The notes: generated by a model from the sequence alone, not told the origin. A stretch of 49,311 nt of DNA from Methanocellaceae archaeon UBA148 (GCA_002495885.1 DAHG01000053.1:1-49311), one strand, 5' to 3'. Shown: positions 26,503 to 35,316, numbered from the stretch's first letter. Program-made: numbers and translations.

Positions 26503-28278
26503 ATGGTAAAAAAGGCAGATCTAAGAACTCCGATCATATGTGTATTGGGTCATATCGATCATGGAAAAACATCTTTACTAGATGAGATACGAGGTACCAG
26601 CATAGCGGAGCAAGAAAAGGGGGCTATCACCCAACATATAGGTGCTACTGAAGTCCCCCTAGCAACCATTCAGAATAAATGTGGTTCTCTCATGAAGGGC
26701 GATTTCAAAGTCCCTGGACTGCTTTTCATCGATACGCCTGGACACCATGCCTTTACAACGCTTAGGAACAGGGGCGGAGCATTATCAGATCTAGCAGTTT
26801 TAATTGTCGATGTAACAGAGGGTTTTCAACCTCAGACTACAGAGGCTCTTAAAATCCTTCGCCATTTTAAGACACCTTTCGTATTAGCAGCAAACAAAAT
26901 CGATCGAATTCATGGGTGGCGCCCGCATGAAGATAAAACATTTATGTTAACATATGAGAATCAAAGCGAATATACAAAAAGATCACTTGACAACCTCATC
27001 TATAGGCTAATCAATCAGCTAAATGAAGAGGGTTTTAGTTCCGACAGGTATGATAGGATTAGGGACTTCCAGAAGAATGTCGGTGTTATTCCAATTAGCG
27101 CTAAGACTGGGGAGGGGATCCCAGATTTACTGATGATCTTGATTGGCTTAGCACAACGCTTCCTTGAGGGGGATCTAAGACTTCATGCCAAAGGTCCTGG
27201 TAGGGGGACAGTGCTAGAAGTCAAAGAAGAGAGGGGGCTTGGCAAAACACTTGATGTAATATTATATGATGGAAAACTCAAGACGGGAGATACGATAGTA
27301 GTGGGTAGTTATGGTAAGCCAATCGTGACAAGAGTTCGTGCACTATTAAAGCCAAGACCCCTTACCGAGATCAGGGTCGAAGAAAAATTTCAACGAGTAG
27401 ATGAAATTGTTGCCGCAGCAGGTATAAAAGTAGTTGCACATTCTCTTGATAACGCACTGGCTGGCTCACCTATGCGAGTTGTTGAGGATGAGGCCCTAAT
27501 AGAAAAAATATCGAATGATATTAAATCCGAATTAGATGACGTAAAGATTAAGACAGATGAGATCGGTGTAACCCTCAAAGCAGATACAATTGGATCTTTA
27601 GAGGCTTTAGTGCAAGAGCTAAACGATGCCAAAGTTCCGATATGGAGGGCTGATGTGGGGGACATTTCTAAACGAGACATCATAGAGACTGCAACAATCA
27701 GGGATCCCTATTTAGCGGTCGTCATTGGATTTTGTGTAGAGATGCTTCAAGATGCAAAAGATGAGGCGTTGAAGTCCCAGGTTCAAGTATTTCAAGGTAA
27801 TGTCATCTATCGGCTGTTAGAGGATTACACCACGTGGGTTAAAGAACAGCAGTCTATATCTGAGAGAGAGGGACTGGAGACAATCGTTAGAGCTGGTAAG
27901 TTCAGGCTTATGCTAGATTGTGTTTTTAGGAAAAGTAAGCCAGCAATCGTTGGAGTAAAAATACTTGGTGGTAAAATCAAGCCCGGGGTTTCTGTGATCA
28001 AAAAGAGTGGCATAAACGTTGGAATACTCAAAGGTATTCAAGAGCACGGAGAGAGCAGAAATGAAGCTGTTACCGGAAAAGAGGTTGCAGTAGCTATCGA
28101 AGGGCCCACTGTTGGAAGACAAATAAAAGAAGGGGATATTTTATATGTAGATATCCCAAAAAAACATGCGAGGATCATAGAGCAGGAGTTATGTGACACA
28201 ATACCTGCGGACGAGCTTGAGACGTTAAAGGAGTTTCTAGAAATAAAAAGGAAAATTGACCCATTTTGGGCTAGGTAG
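26503..28278 (+). CDS. infB: Translation initiation factor aIF5B (IF-2 homologue)
   Basis: A 591-residue GTPase of the archaeal/eukaryal IF5B type, which promotes subunit joining. G-motifs: GHIDHGKT (16-23), IDTPGHHAFTTLRNRGG (G3), AANKIDRIHGW (G4) and ISAKTGEGI (G5). Domains II-IV follow, ending without the bacterial-style N-terminal extension. No intein is present, although inteins are known in this gene in some archaea. rps6e follows after nine bases. Confidence 0.97.
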   Translation: MVKKADLRTPIICVLGHIDHGKTSLLDEIRGTSIAEQEKGAITQHIGATEVPLATIQNKCGSLMKGDFKVPGLLFIDTPGHHAFTTLRNRGGALSDLAVLIVDVTEGFQPQTTEALKILRHFKTPFVLAANKIDRIHGWRPHEDKTFMLTYENQSEYTKRSLDNLIYRLINQLNEEGFSSDRYDRIRDFQKNVGVIPISAKTGEGIPDLLMILIGLAQRFLEGDLRLHAKGPGRGTVLEVKEERGLGKTLDVILYDGKLKTGDTIVVGSYGKPIVTRVRALLKPRPLTEIRVEEKFQRVDEIVAAAGIKVVAHSLDNALAGSPMRVVEDEALIEKISNDIKSELDDVKIKTDEIGVTLKADTIGSLEALVQELNDAKVPIWRADVGDISKRDIIETATIRDPYLAVVIGFCVEMLQDAKDEALKSQVQVFQGNVIYRLLEDYTTWVKEQQSISEREGLETIVRAGKFRLMLDCVFRKSKPAIVGVKILGGKIKPGVSVIKKSGINVGILKGIQEHGESRNEAVTGKEVAVAIEGPTVGRQIKEGDILYVDIPKKHARIIEQELCDTIPADELETLKEFLEIKRKIDPFWAR

Positions 28279-28287
28279 GTAAAAAAC

Positions 28288-28680
28288 ATGGTGAACTTTA
28301 GAGTAGTCATTTCAGATCCCCAGAAGGGGAATGCATATCAAGTGGAAGTTTCTGAGGCACACACAGATAAGCTTGTGGGTAAGAGGATCGGCAGCACAAT
28401 TGACGGAGAGTTACTTGAACTCCCTGGTTACGAGCTGCAGATCACAGGTGGAACAGATAAAAATGGATTTCCAATGCGAGAAGATCTGTCTGGGGGGCAG
28501 CGGCGAAAAGTCTTGACGTTTGGAGGTACTGGCCACCATCCAACAGAGGGGGGGCAAAGGAGGCGAAAAGCAGTCTGTGGACGAGAGATATCTATTAACA
28601 TCAGTCAAATAAATGTCGTCATCACGAAGTATGGGCCAAAACCAGTAGAAGTATTCTTGGGCAGCGAAAAAGAGAGTTAA
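28288..28680 (+). CDS. rps6e: Ribosomal protein S6e
   Basis: A 130-residue small-subunit protein of the short archaeal form. Signatures are VSEAHTDKLVGKRIGSTI, ELQITGGTDKNGFPMR and RKAVCGREIS. It is in the same transcript as infB. The gene is followed by a T-rich stretch (CTTTTTCTCTTC, about 28704-28715) that would suit archaeal termination. Confidence 0.97.
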   Translation: MVNFRVVISDPQKGNAYQVEVSEAHTDKLVGKRIGSTIDGELLELPGYELQITGGTDKNGFPMREDLSGGQRRKVLTFGGTGHHPTEGGQRRRKAVCGREISINISQINVVITKYGPKPVEVFLGSEKES

Positions 28681-28695
28681 GGTGATATTTGTCAC

Positions 28696-28708
28696 AACTC
28701 TCACTTTT
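28696..28708 (-). repeat. Inverted copy of the 13-base AAAAGTGAGAGTT motif
   Basis: AACTCTCACTTTT at this position is the exact reverse complement of the tandem unit at 29550-29575, about 850 bases away. It lies 15 bases after the rps6e stop. Confidence 0.8.
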
Positions 28709-29549
28709 TCTCTTCTCATATTTTTTAATCTACAATTTGATTATTTTTTAGTTCTTTTCAATTTTTAGGTTATCCTAAATATATTTTATGTTCCCTAAAA
28801 AGATATATTCTAAAAAGAATATGTTATAACAATATCATCATATAATATATTTTTCAATATAACTATTAGAATCAGCCAAATATTTTTTATTTAGACATGA
28901 TTATATATCTATTTTTGGCTTTTTTATGGTACCAGATTATGTACCACAGATATTATATAAACTATATCTTATAAAAACTAAAAAAGAGACTTATTGTAAA
29001 ACGAACCAACATAAAAAGATAGTTATTACAATTTATATAAGAACAAAACTCAGAAAATTTTTGAATAATCGATTTTGACATACTTTTGGTCGTTAAGGGG
29101 GGAGTTACACACACCATAGCGTAAATTCCTATATATTTTGGAATGAGTGAGTTGACAATAATCAAGATTTTTTAGGTTCGGAAGATTTGTTCCTATATTA
29201 GTTGTAATAAGGATAAAAAAGGATATTCATCTAACGGGTATTATATGCATCAAAAAACTGAAAATAGGAAAATCCATATGTTGTTTGAACCAAAATCAAT
29301 TGTAATCAAAAAATTCGCTGATTTCAAGATTGAAAAATTATTTTAAAAGGTTTTTTAAGATAAATAAGTCATAAAAAAAGGATAATAACAAATTAATTCG
29401 ATTATAAGGCTTAAAATTAAATAGAGTCAGATGTATCTAAGATGCATCTAAGATTATATTTTTCATCTAAAAAAGAAAAAAGATAAATAAAAAAAAGAAA
29501 TTAATTAAAATAATGTAATAGATATTTTGTCAAAAATGATTTTGTAGAA

Positions 29550-29575
29550 AAAAGTGAGAGTTAAAAGTGAGAGTT
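29550..29575 (+). repeat. Perfect tandem duplication of AAAAGTGAGAGTT
   Basis: Two abutting identical 13-base units (29550-29562 and 29563-29575). Together with the inverted copy near 28696 they bracket the AT-rich kilobase. They may be protein-binding iterons or the ends of a decayed element. Confidence 0.8.
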
Positions 29576-29655
29576 AATTGAAGATAGGAACATAAAATAG
29601 AGGTATGATTAAATTAGTTAGTGTCGTATTTATTAATGTCAATTGATTGAACAAA

Positions 29656-29750
29656 ATGGATGATAAGATAGAACAATTGATAAAAAGGTGTATGAGCCAT
29701 ACGGGCTGACATCAACAGAAATAAGGATAGTTGAAGAAAACACCATATAA
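29656..29750 (+). pseudogene. Short remnant resembling the C-terminal tail of a DNA methyltransferase
   Basis: ATG at 29656 reads MDDKIEQLIK and then leaves frame. Adding one A to the A5 run at about 29681-29685 lets it continue as VYEPYGLTSTEIRIVEENTI to TAA. The pattern 'x-V-Y-E-x-Y-G-L-T-x-x-E-I-x-I-V-E-x' is the usual C-terminal ending of many restriction-modification N6-adenine methyltransferases. Only about 31 residues remain and a stop lies immediately upstream. I treat it as a gene relic; the family call is from memory of the motif. Confidence 0.4.
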
Positions 29751-29774
29751 AAAAGAGTGGGTAAGGGAGAACAC

Positions 29775-30176
29775 ATGACCAAAGTAAAAGATGCCCCTAG
29801 AACGGCTACTACGCTGGTTGTAAGATCGCACACTACAGCCAGAATAACACAATCTCGAGACCCTTATCTTGAACTCATGCATAGACTGTTCCAAGGAGAG
29901 GTGACAGCCATGAGAGCCAAAGGTTTTCTCGAGACGGTTGAGGAAAGAAAAAAAGTGGGTCAACCCATACTGGTCAGTGAATGGAGTCTCTTGATAAAAG
30001 AACTGAATGTCGGCCGCTCTTCTTTCTATTCCATGCGGAATAAATTATTGGGTGCTGGCCTGCTAGAGATAAGGGGCGGAGAATATCATCTATCCGGAAA
30101 GTTTAGCAAAGACTTAGTAGACATGGCAAAGTGGTGGTGGATTACTATTCTGGAAAATTCGCCAGAAACGCTATGA
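29775..30176 (+). CDS. Small winged-helix-like DNA-binding protein, family unknown
   Basis: A protein of about 133 residues from ATG 29775 (MTKVKDAPRTATTLVVR), preceded by AAGGGAGAA. The middle and C-terminal parts suggest a helix-turn-helix: VSEWSLLIKELNVGRSSFYSMRNKLLGAGLLEIRGGEYHLS reads as helix-turn-recognition helix-wing. It ends with a tryptophan-rich KWWWITILENSPE tail. I do not recognise the family. Its position beside the repeat-bounded AT-rich region makes DNA binding there a possibility, which is inference. Confidence 0.6.
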   Translation: MTKVKDAPRTATTLVVRSHTTARITQSRDPYLELMHRLFQGEVTAMRAKGFLETVEERKKVGQPILVSEWSLLIKELNVGRSSFYSMRNKLLGAGLLEIRGGEYHLSGKFSKDLVDMAKWWWITILENSPETL

Positions 30177-30353
30177 ACCATAGGACGAACAGCCAGATAG
30201 GGTATACATCATAGATATTAAATAGCCTGCAGAAATAGCAGGAAGATTATGGCAACAACGAGCATGGCGAAACCTGCTATCCATTATTTGAGGTTCATAC
30301 CAGAGAAACCATATGGAAAGATGTAGAGGTGCTACAACCCGTAAAAAAGATCA

Positions 30354-30935
30354 TCAACCTATTATGGAGGGGGACTTGAGCTTTTCTTTAAGCTGCATCA
30401 GTTCTTCTATACGTTTCTTCAACTCATCAAACTCTTTTCTCGATGACTCTGCTCGAATAGGTGTCTTGTCCATCTTGCGTATTTCTCTGCAATATGGTCC
30501 GAGCCTTCTACTTACCTTAGTGGATTCTTTTATACTAAGAGATTTTCTGCAAGCTAATTCTTCTTTATATATTCTCTCCACTCTCAAACGTAAGGAAGTT
30601 ATTTTCTCCTGTAATTCTGTATTTCCCTCTGCTTCTGGAATAATTTGAACGTCTCCAAAGGCACTAATCAATACGCTTAATGCCTCTGCTATATTCTTGC
30701 CGAGATCGGTAAGCTCAATATACTTCACTCTGCCATCTTGATTAGAGGAGATTAACCCGTAGTGCTCCATTTCTGAAAGCACGCTTGTAGTGTGTGCATA
30801 TGTGGTATCAACTTCTTTTGAGATAACAGAGGCGTAGGGTTTATTCTGTTTTGCAATCGCTAACAAGATGCTTGCAGGCTTCTCCCTTAAGAACATGTTT
30901 TCGATGCTTTCTTTAACGGTCTCCTTGAGAGTCAT
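30354..30935 (-). CDS. Winged-helix transcription regulator with C-terminal coiled coil
   Basis: About 193 residues from ATG 30935 (MTLKETVKESIENMF), chosen because CGAGGACAAGG lies upstream; the frame is open a further 12 codons. Residues 14-85 form a MarR/ArsR-like winged helix: PASILLAIAKQNKPYAS, the recognition region TYAHTTSVLSEMEHYGLI and a wing before YIELTDLGKNIAEAL. The rest is highly charged with heptad-like spacing, ending KKRIEELMQLKEKLK, so probably a dimerising coiled coil. A 19-base tandem repeat just upstream could be its own operator. Regulated genes are unknown; the Tat flavoprotein lies upstream on the same strand. Confidence 0.7.
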   Translation of the reverse strand: MTLKETVKESIENMFLREKPASILLAIAKQNKPYASVISKEVDTTYAHTTSVLSEMEHYGLISSNQDGRVKYIELTDLGKNIAEALSVLISAFGDVQIIPEAEGNTELQEKITSLRLRVERIYKEELACRKSLSIKESTKVSRRLGPYCREIRKMDKTPIRAESSRKEFDELKKRIEELMQLKEKLKSPSIIG

Positions 30936-30970
30936 GTCCTTGTCCTCGTTCACATGATAAAAAAAAATCA

Positions 30971-31008
30971 TTCTTTATTCTAACCTTTATTCTTTATTCT
31001 AATCTTTA
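30971..31008 (-). promoter_or_regulatory. 19-base tandem repeat upstream of the winged-helix regulator (possible operator)
   Basis: Plus-strand units TTCTTTATTCTAACCTTTA (30971-30989) and TTCTTTATTCTAATCTTTA (30990-31008) abut and differ at one position. They sit 36-73 bases upstream of the regulator's likely ATG, where a promoter and an autoregulatory site would be expected. A 19-base period is close to two helical turns, so both units face the same side of the DNA. Confidence 0.45.
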
Positions 31009-31310
31009 TGATAGAGATCTTAATACTAGAAACTGTCTTCAAATGTGGGACATCCATAATAATTGGTTTTCTTTGCGGCATACTTCTTTAGGACAGACTT
31101 ATTTATAGTAATCTCGTGATACCAAATCCTTTTTTAACATATATCAAGCTATCTTCATTAATAATTCTGGCAATTTTGCAAGTGCATCATACTATTAAAG
31201 AGCTACCCTAGTTCTTATATGAAATTCGGCCAGAGAGCGTGAAAAGGGTTATTAGATACTTACAAAAAGATCATATACCATTAAAAATAAGCCGCATTAT
31301 TCTCATCGCC
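31009..31310. other. Non-coding gap between regulator and flavoprotein
   Basis: About 300 bases without a credible gene or RNA. The sequence is mixed with moderate AT content. It holds the downstream region of the flavoprotein and the upstream region of the regulator. Confidence 0.5.
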
Positions 31311-32969
31311 CTAAAACCATGACTCTTCAGCAGCTGCGTTTCTACCTGCGATGCGACCAAAGCATGTTCCTTCCTGAATGTCAGAGCCGCTCCCTGGATA
31401 AACTTCACCGATTGTCCCACCAGTTGTTCTGCCCGCTGCATACAACCGGGGGATGATCTTATTGGACACATCTAACACCTGAGCTTTAACGTTTATACTT
31501 ACACCACCTATTGTATCAAAAAATGCAGGCCTAGTCTCAATAGCGTAAAAGGGAGGGTTTTTGATTATTCCAAGCCCGCGCGTCCTACCAAACTGGGGAT
31601 CGACTCCTGACTTCGCATTTTCGTTAAAGACATTGACCGTATTCTCTAGCTCAGTTGGATTTAACCCAATTTTCGTGGCTAAGTCTTTAATAGTAGGTGC
31701 TTGTACTACAATCCCCTCTTTTATCTCTTCATCCATTTCATTAGTAAAACCAAGTGCAATCATGGACATACCAAAGGTAATCCCTTGTATGATCCCAGAC
31801 CCCCCTATTTTCCTCACACTCTCATCGAAAATCAAGAATGCTGTCTCTTGAACTAGGAATACCTCATTTAGATAATCATAGTAAAGAGATTCATCGACGA
31901 ATCTCTTTCCGTTCTTATCTACGAAAATTGCGGGCAAGTCTATCCCTGCTGATGGCGCAACTACTGGAACACCTCTTCTCAATCTAGAAACCTCAGTTCC
32001 TGGTACACCTATGGTCTCATGCATGACTTTCAAGTCAGCCCCCAAAGCTCTTGCCATTTGAATACCATCCCCAGTATTGCAAGCAGGATTAACAGATATG
32101 CTCTTATAACCTTTGGGGCTGTAATCTTTGAGCATCTTTCTATTATGTCCGAAACCACCCGTAGTTATAATCACTCCTTTTTTAGCGCAGATGTATAATT
32201 CTTTCCCCTTGCCTTCTGCTTTGACACCAATAACTTCTCTTTTAGTGTTTACGATCAGTTCGATTGCCTTAGTCTCAAGCAAAACCTCAATCTTCCTTTC
32301 TAAAACGGCATTATTAAGTATTTTAAAGAGTCCAGCACCCTCTCCTTCAAATTTAATGCCTCGGGGTTTAGGGGGAGTTACAGCTGCGAATTCGGGTAAA
32401 AATTCAGCGCCAGAATAGCCGAAAAACACCGCTTTTGCACCCAATTCTAATAGCCAATCGACATTTTCACTAGACCTGTCTGCTATCACTCTAACCAATT
32501 CTGGGTCATTCAAACCTTTGCCAGTTGCCATCCAATACTTAAACATCTCATTTGGAGAATCGTGTATTCCATACTTCTCCTGTAATAGAGTCCCAGCAGC
32601 ATATATTACTCCACCGCAGATAGCGGTGGAACCGCCAGGTTCTGCCTCTTTTTCCAATAGGACTGCTTTAGCTCCAGTATCATGTGCTTCTATGGCTGCT
32701 GCTGCGCCAGCACATCCGAAGCCTATGACCACAACATCTGTTACTTTATCCCACGTCCTATGCATTAAAATCTCGCTAAATCTCGGCAACAGAATAGTAA
32801 CTCCGCCTACTGTGGCTGCCCCTATAATAAACCCCTTCATGAAGTTCCTACGACTGACAGACACGCCATCTCTTGCTTTAAGCCTCAATGCTTGATGCCC
32901 CCATGAGCAACCTCGAACAAGAAGTTCCTTTTCCGCAAAATTCACCAATAAACCTGTAAAAGTTCCCAT
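31311..32969 (-). CDS. Tat-exported FAD-dependent oxidoreductase (flavocytochrome c / fumarate reductase-like)
   Basis: A 552-residue flavoprotein. The twin-arginine signal is VSRRNFMKGF (about residues 37-46), followed by a hydrophobic stretch ending ILLPRF, so the enzyme should be folded with cofactor and then exported. FAD sites: VVIGFGCAGAAAAIEA, LLEKEAEPGGSTAICGG, and at the C-terminus YAAGRTTGGTIGEVYPGSGS. Relatives reduce fumarate, urocanate, 3-oxosteroids or other unsaturated acids. No heme (CxxCH) motif is present, so the electron donor is not evident. The 36 residues before the Tat motif are unusual; GTG codons nearer the arginines are possible alternative starts. It stands alone. 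Substrate unknown. Confidence 0.85.
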   Translation of the reverse strand: MGTFTGLLVNFAEKELLVRGCSWGHQALRLKARDGVSVSRRNFMKGFIIGAATVGGVTILLPRFSEILMHRTWDKVTDVVVIGFGCAGAAAAIEAHDTGAKAVLLEKEAEPGGSTAICGGVIYAAGTLLQEKYGIHDSPNEMFKYWMATGKGLNDPELVRVIADRSSENVDWLLELGAKAVFFGYSGAEFLPEFAAVTPPKPRGIKFEGEGAGLFKILNNAVLERKIEVLLETKAIELIVNTKREVIGVKAEGKGKELYICAKKGVIITTGGFGHNRKMLKDYSPKGYKSISVNPACNTGDGIQMARALGADLKVMHETIGVPGTEVSRLRRGVPVVAPSAGIDLPAIFVDKNGKRFVDESLYYDYLNEVFLVQETAFLIFDESVRKIGGSGIIQGITFGMSMIALGFTNEMDEEIKEGIVVQAPTIKDLATKIGLNPTELENTVNVFNENAKSGVDPQFGRTRGLGIIKNPPFYAIETRPAFFDTIGGVSINVKAQVLDVSNKIIPRLYAAGRTTGGTIGEVYPGSGSDIQEGTCFGRIAGRNAAAEESWF

Positions 32970-33423
32970 AGAAATAGGTTTCGTTTTTTATTATCTGAAA
33001 ATCCTAGTAATCGGCATAGATGGAACATGTTAAATACATACAAAAGTATGCATGTTTTTTCTCCTCGATTTTTTTAGTTTTTTTTTGCACAGAACTAAAC
33101 TGTTGCGAAATCCTTGAAAGGCGAAGTAATACTTACACACATCCCTTATTACAACGATATGCCCGATAACTATCAACAAGGCCTACATAATACCAACCTG
33201 AGATTATCTAAATCTTGACTGCTGGTTAGCAGAACTCGCGGGAGTAAGCTCAAGATTAAACGCTAAGTTCCTGTGATAAATAAAAAACGTTCCTAAGAGT
33301 TTTATCTTTCAGTAAATATAATATAGGATAAGATGAAAATATATGTAAAAAGCCCAGCAGGGGTCTATAAGGTTTCGCCATCCAAGTTATAGATTTTAGT
33401 AGTGTAGTTGAGTTTATCACAAA
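32970..33423. other. Non-coding gap upstream of the flavoprotein
   Basis: No credible gene. It contains a foldable element at 33211-33257 (listed separately) and a 19-codon frame at 33333-33392 (MKIYVKSPAGVYKVS...) too short to trust. T-rich sequence near 33057-33080 lies directly upstream of the flavoprotein. Confidence 0.45.
33211..33257 (+). other. Possible structured RNA: three-way junction fold
   Basis: An outer 8-base-pair stem AATCTTGA/TCAAGATT (33211-33218 with 33250-33257) encloses two hairpins: CTGCT-GGTT-AGCAG (33219-33232) and ACTC-GCGG-GAGT (33234-33245). All pairs are canonical. No known riboswitch or ribozyme signature is recognised. With only 47 bases, chance is possible. Confidence 0.25.
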
Positions 33424-34119
33424 TCAATGACTTGATGAAGCTGCCCCATAGGTTAGAATCCCTTTAGCCAATTCTTCGAGGACTGTTTTTGGATCCTTGG
33501 CTTTTATAACACCAGATGCGAGCAACACGCCTTCTGTGCCAAGTTTCAGAGCAGTTGCAACGTCCTCACCTTTTGAGATACCTGCCCCACAAAGTACTCG
33601 CACCGCAGGATCCATTCGCTGAACTATTCTAACAGCTCCTGTAACCACCTCTGGGTTTGCTTTGGAAACTGAAATTCCAGTTCCGATCAGCTCAGGCGGC
33701 TCTATGGCTATGAAGTCGGGGCCAAGCGCCACCACAGCAGACGTGGTTGTAAGATTATTAGCACATACGACCGTTATAAGTCCTGCTTTTTTTGCCACTT
33801 TTATCGCGGCATCTATGTCGGCCAATTTTAATTGTTTTTCAGAGTGATTAATGAGCGTCCCGATCGCTCCTGCTTCTTTTATTGACTCGGCAAGGACATG
33901 TCCAGTATGACCGCCTGGAACGATAGCATCGACGTGCTGCGCAAAAACCGGAATCCCCATTTTTGCAATCGTGCAAATGTCCACGAATTGTGGTGCTACG
34001 ATTATCTCTGCACCAGACTTGTTCCTGAGCTCTTGGACCAATTTGGCGATTTTTAAAGCATTTTTGCCTGTGCTCTCAAGATAGGTTTTAAAATTTATGA
34101 GGATTATAGGGGTTTTCAT
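33424..34119 (-). CDS. tpiA: Triosephosphate isomerase (archaeal)
   Basis: A short archaeal TIM of 231 residues interconverting DHAP and glyceraldehyde 3-phosphate. Signatures: INFKTYLEST with the active-site lysine, GTLINHSEKQL with the catalytic histidine, AIEPPELIGTG (the glutamate and flexible loop), and CGAGISKGEDV plus LLASGVIKAKDP phosphate-binding segments. It lies 15 bases downstream of fae-hps on the same strand, indicating a two-gene transcript linking triose and ribulose-phosphate metabolism. Confidence 0.95.
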   Translation of the reverse strand: MKTPIILINFKTYLESTGKNALKIAKLVQELRNKSGAEIIVAPQFVDICTIAKMGIPVFAQHVDAIVPGGHTGHVLAESIKEAGAIGTLINHSEKQLKLADIDAAIKVAKKAGLITVVCANNLTTTSAVVALGPDFIAIEPPELIGTGISVSKANPEVVTGAVRIVQRMDPAVRVLCGAGISKGEDVATALKLGTEGVLLASGVIKAKDPKTVLEELAKGILTYGAASSSH

Positions 34120-34134
34120 CGTTGCCCTCTCGTC

Positions 34135-35316
34135 TCAGAAATCAGTCATCACCCTAAACTGATCGATTTCTTCTTTCATCAGCTCAAGGAAACGCCTTGT
34201 CATGCCCTCAATGTCTTTTGCCTTGGTGATGGCCCTGCCAACGATGAGGATGTCTGCACCTGCTTTGATCGCTTCTTTAGCGTTGTCGGCCATTATACCG
34301 CCAGCTACTGCCACCAACATCTTATCCGAAAGAAGTTTAATCCCTTTAATATCACTCCACGCATGCTTTATGTCCTTGGATTCTACGTCTATCGCCCTAT
34401 GTAGTTCAACTACATCTGGCATAACAGTTAATCGCTCTAGTAAGCCCTTAGGATCCCCAACGTTTAGCATATCTATGACAGAGCAAATTCCGGTTTTTCT
34501 AGCTTCTGTTATCACTTTTTCAATGGTCGCAGGAGGCGCCAATCCAGATACGACGAGCGCATCAGCGGTGGCATCTGCTGCCATTCTGGCCTCTAGGTTA
34601 CCGACGTCCAGCGTCTTAAGGTCTGCAACGATGAACGCATCCCTTCGAATCTCCCTCATCTTCTGAATTATATCTAAGCCATATCTTTTTATCAATGGCG
34701 TACCAGCCTCTAAAATCAAGTGGTCGCTCTCTGGTAACTCTTCGAGCACTTTTTTAGTTGACTCCATGTTTGGGATATCCAACGCGACCTGCAGGTAAGG
34801 TGGATCCCACAATTTCGCAATCTTGAAACCCATGATCGGATGAATAGACCGATCTTTTTCATATAGTATTTTATCCACCGGAGGGAATCCCTCCATAGCT
34901 CGTTGTATTGCTAGTTTTGTCGCCCCATAGTTATAGCGGTAAATCTTACTATAATCCTCTGCCTCTGGATGGATAAAAACGCTCACTATTAGGACTAAGT
35001 CCTCTGCTTTGCCTTTAGGAATCAAACCCTCTTCCACCGCATCGGCCACGGCCTTTGCAATGGCCGTCTGTGCAGGTCCGAAAACTTGCGCAGCCTGCTC
35101 TAGATTTTGCACAGTGACCTTTGGAACGACCAACGTGGATGGCTTGGTTGGTAGATTTGGTCTGATGACTGCTAAGAGCGGAGTGTGCCCAGCAGACATA
35201 TGAGACATCGCGTTGACAAATGCCATCCCTACCGGCCCGTTTTTGTCTCCGATGACCAAATCAATGTGTGCGATCTCTGGTTCTTCACCGATCAATGCTT
35301 CGCCTAGTAAATACAA
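34135..35316 (-). CDS. fae-hps: Bifunctional formaldehyde-activating enzyme / 3-hexulose-6-phosphate synthase
   Basis: A 393-residue fusion. Residues 1-160 are Fae: LLGEALIGEEPEIAHIDLVIGDK with the catalytic histidine, then MSAGHTPLLAVIRPN and VPKVTV. Residues 165-393 are Hps, a TIM-barrel decarboxylase-like domain with LQVALDI, EAGTPLIKRYG, VADLKTLDVG and the phosphate-binding VAGGI...VGRAIT. Fae joins formaldehyde to tetrahydromethanopterin. Hps, run in reverse with Phi, splits hexulose 6-phosphate to formaldehyde and ribulose 5-phosphate, the usual archaeal pentose route where the oxidative pentose phosphate pathway is missing. The start is TTG at 35316, in register with the family's M-Y-L-x-G-E-A-L. 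No Phi gene is in the window; rpiA is nearby. Confidence 0.96.
   Translation of the reverse strand: MYLLGEALIGEEPEIAHIDLVIGDKNGPVGMAFVNAMSHMSAGHTPLLAVIRPNLPTKPSTLVVPKVTVQNLEQAAQVFGPAQTAIAKAVADAVEEGLIPKGKAEDLVLIVSVFIHPEAEDYSKIYRYNYGATKLAIQRAMEGFPPVDKILYEKDRSIHPIMGFKIAKLWDPPYLQVALDIPNMESTKKVLEELPESDHLILEAGTPLIKRYGLDIIQKMREIRRDAFIVADLKTLDVGNLEARMAADATADALVVSGLAPPATIEKVITEARKTGICSVIDMLNVGDPKGLLERLTVMPDVVELHRAIDVESKDIKHAWSDIKGIKLLSDKMLVAVAGGIMADNAKEAIKAGADILIVGRAITKAKDIEGMTRRFLELMKEEIDQFRVMTDF

Larger units (their letters stand above)
28681..29655. other. AT-rich gene-free kilobase with repeats
   Basis: I find no convincing gene in this stretch; frames on either strand are low-complexity and lack ribosome sites. 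The base composition is much more AT-rich than the flanks. It contains an inverted pair of a 13-base motif at its ends (listed separately), a palindrome ATATTCTAAAAAGAATAT near 28805, and duplicated ATCTAAGAT units near 29436-29455. It could be a decayed accessory insertion or an AT-rich unwinding region. No cdc6/orc1 gene or recognisable origin box is present to support an origin. Confidence 0.5.

Noticed and set aside
28962..29165. 67-residue minus-strand frame in the AT-rich kilobase
   Set aside because: AT-rich composition gives chance hydrophobic frames; no ribosome site and no motif.
28681..29655. Replication origin
   Set aside because: AT-richness and repeats fit, but there is no cdc6/orc1 gene and no recognisable origin recognition box.
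33333..33392. 19-codon frame MKIYVKSPAG... in the gap before tpiA's end
   Set aside because: Too short to distinguish from chance and with no partner gene.
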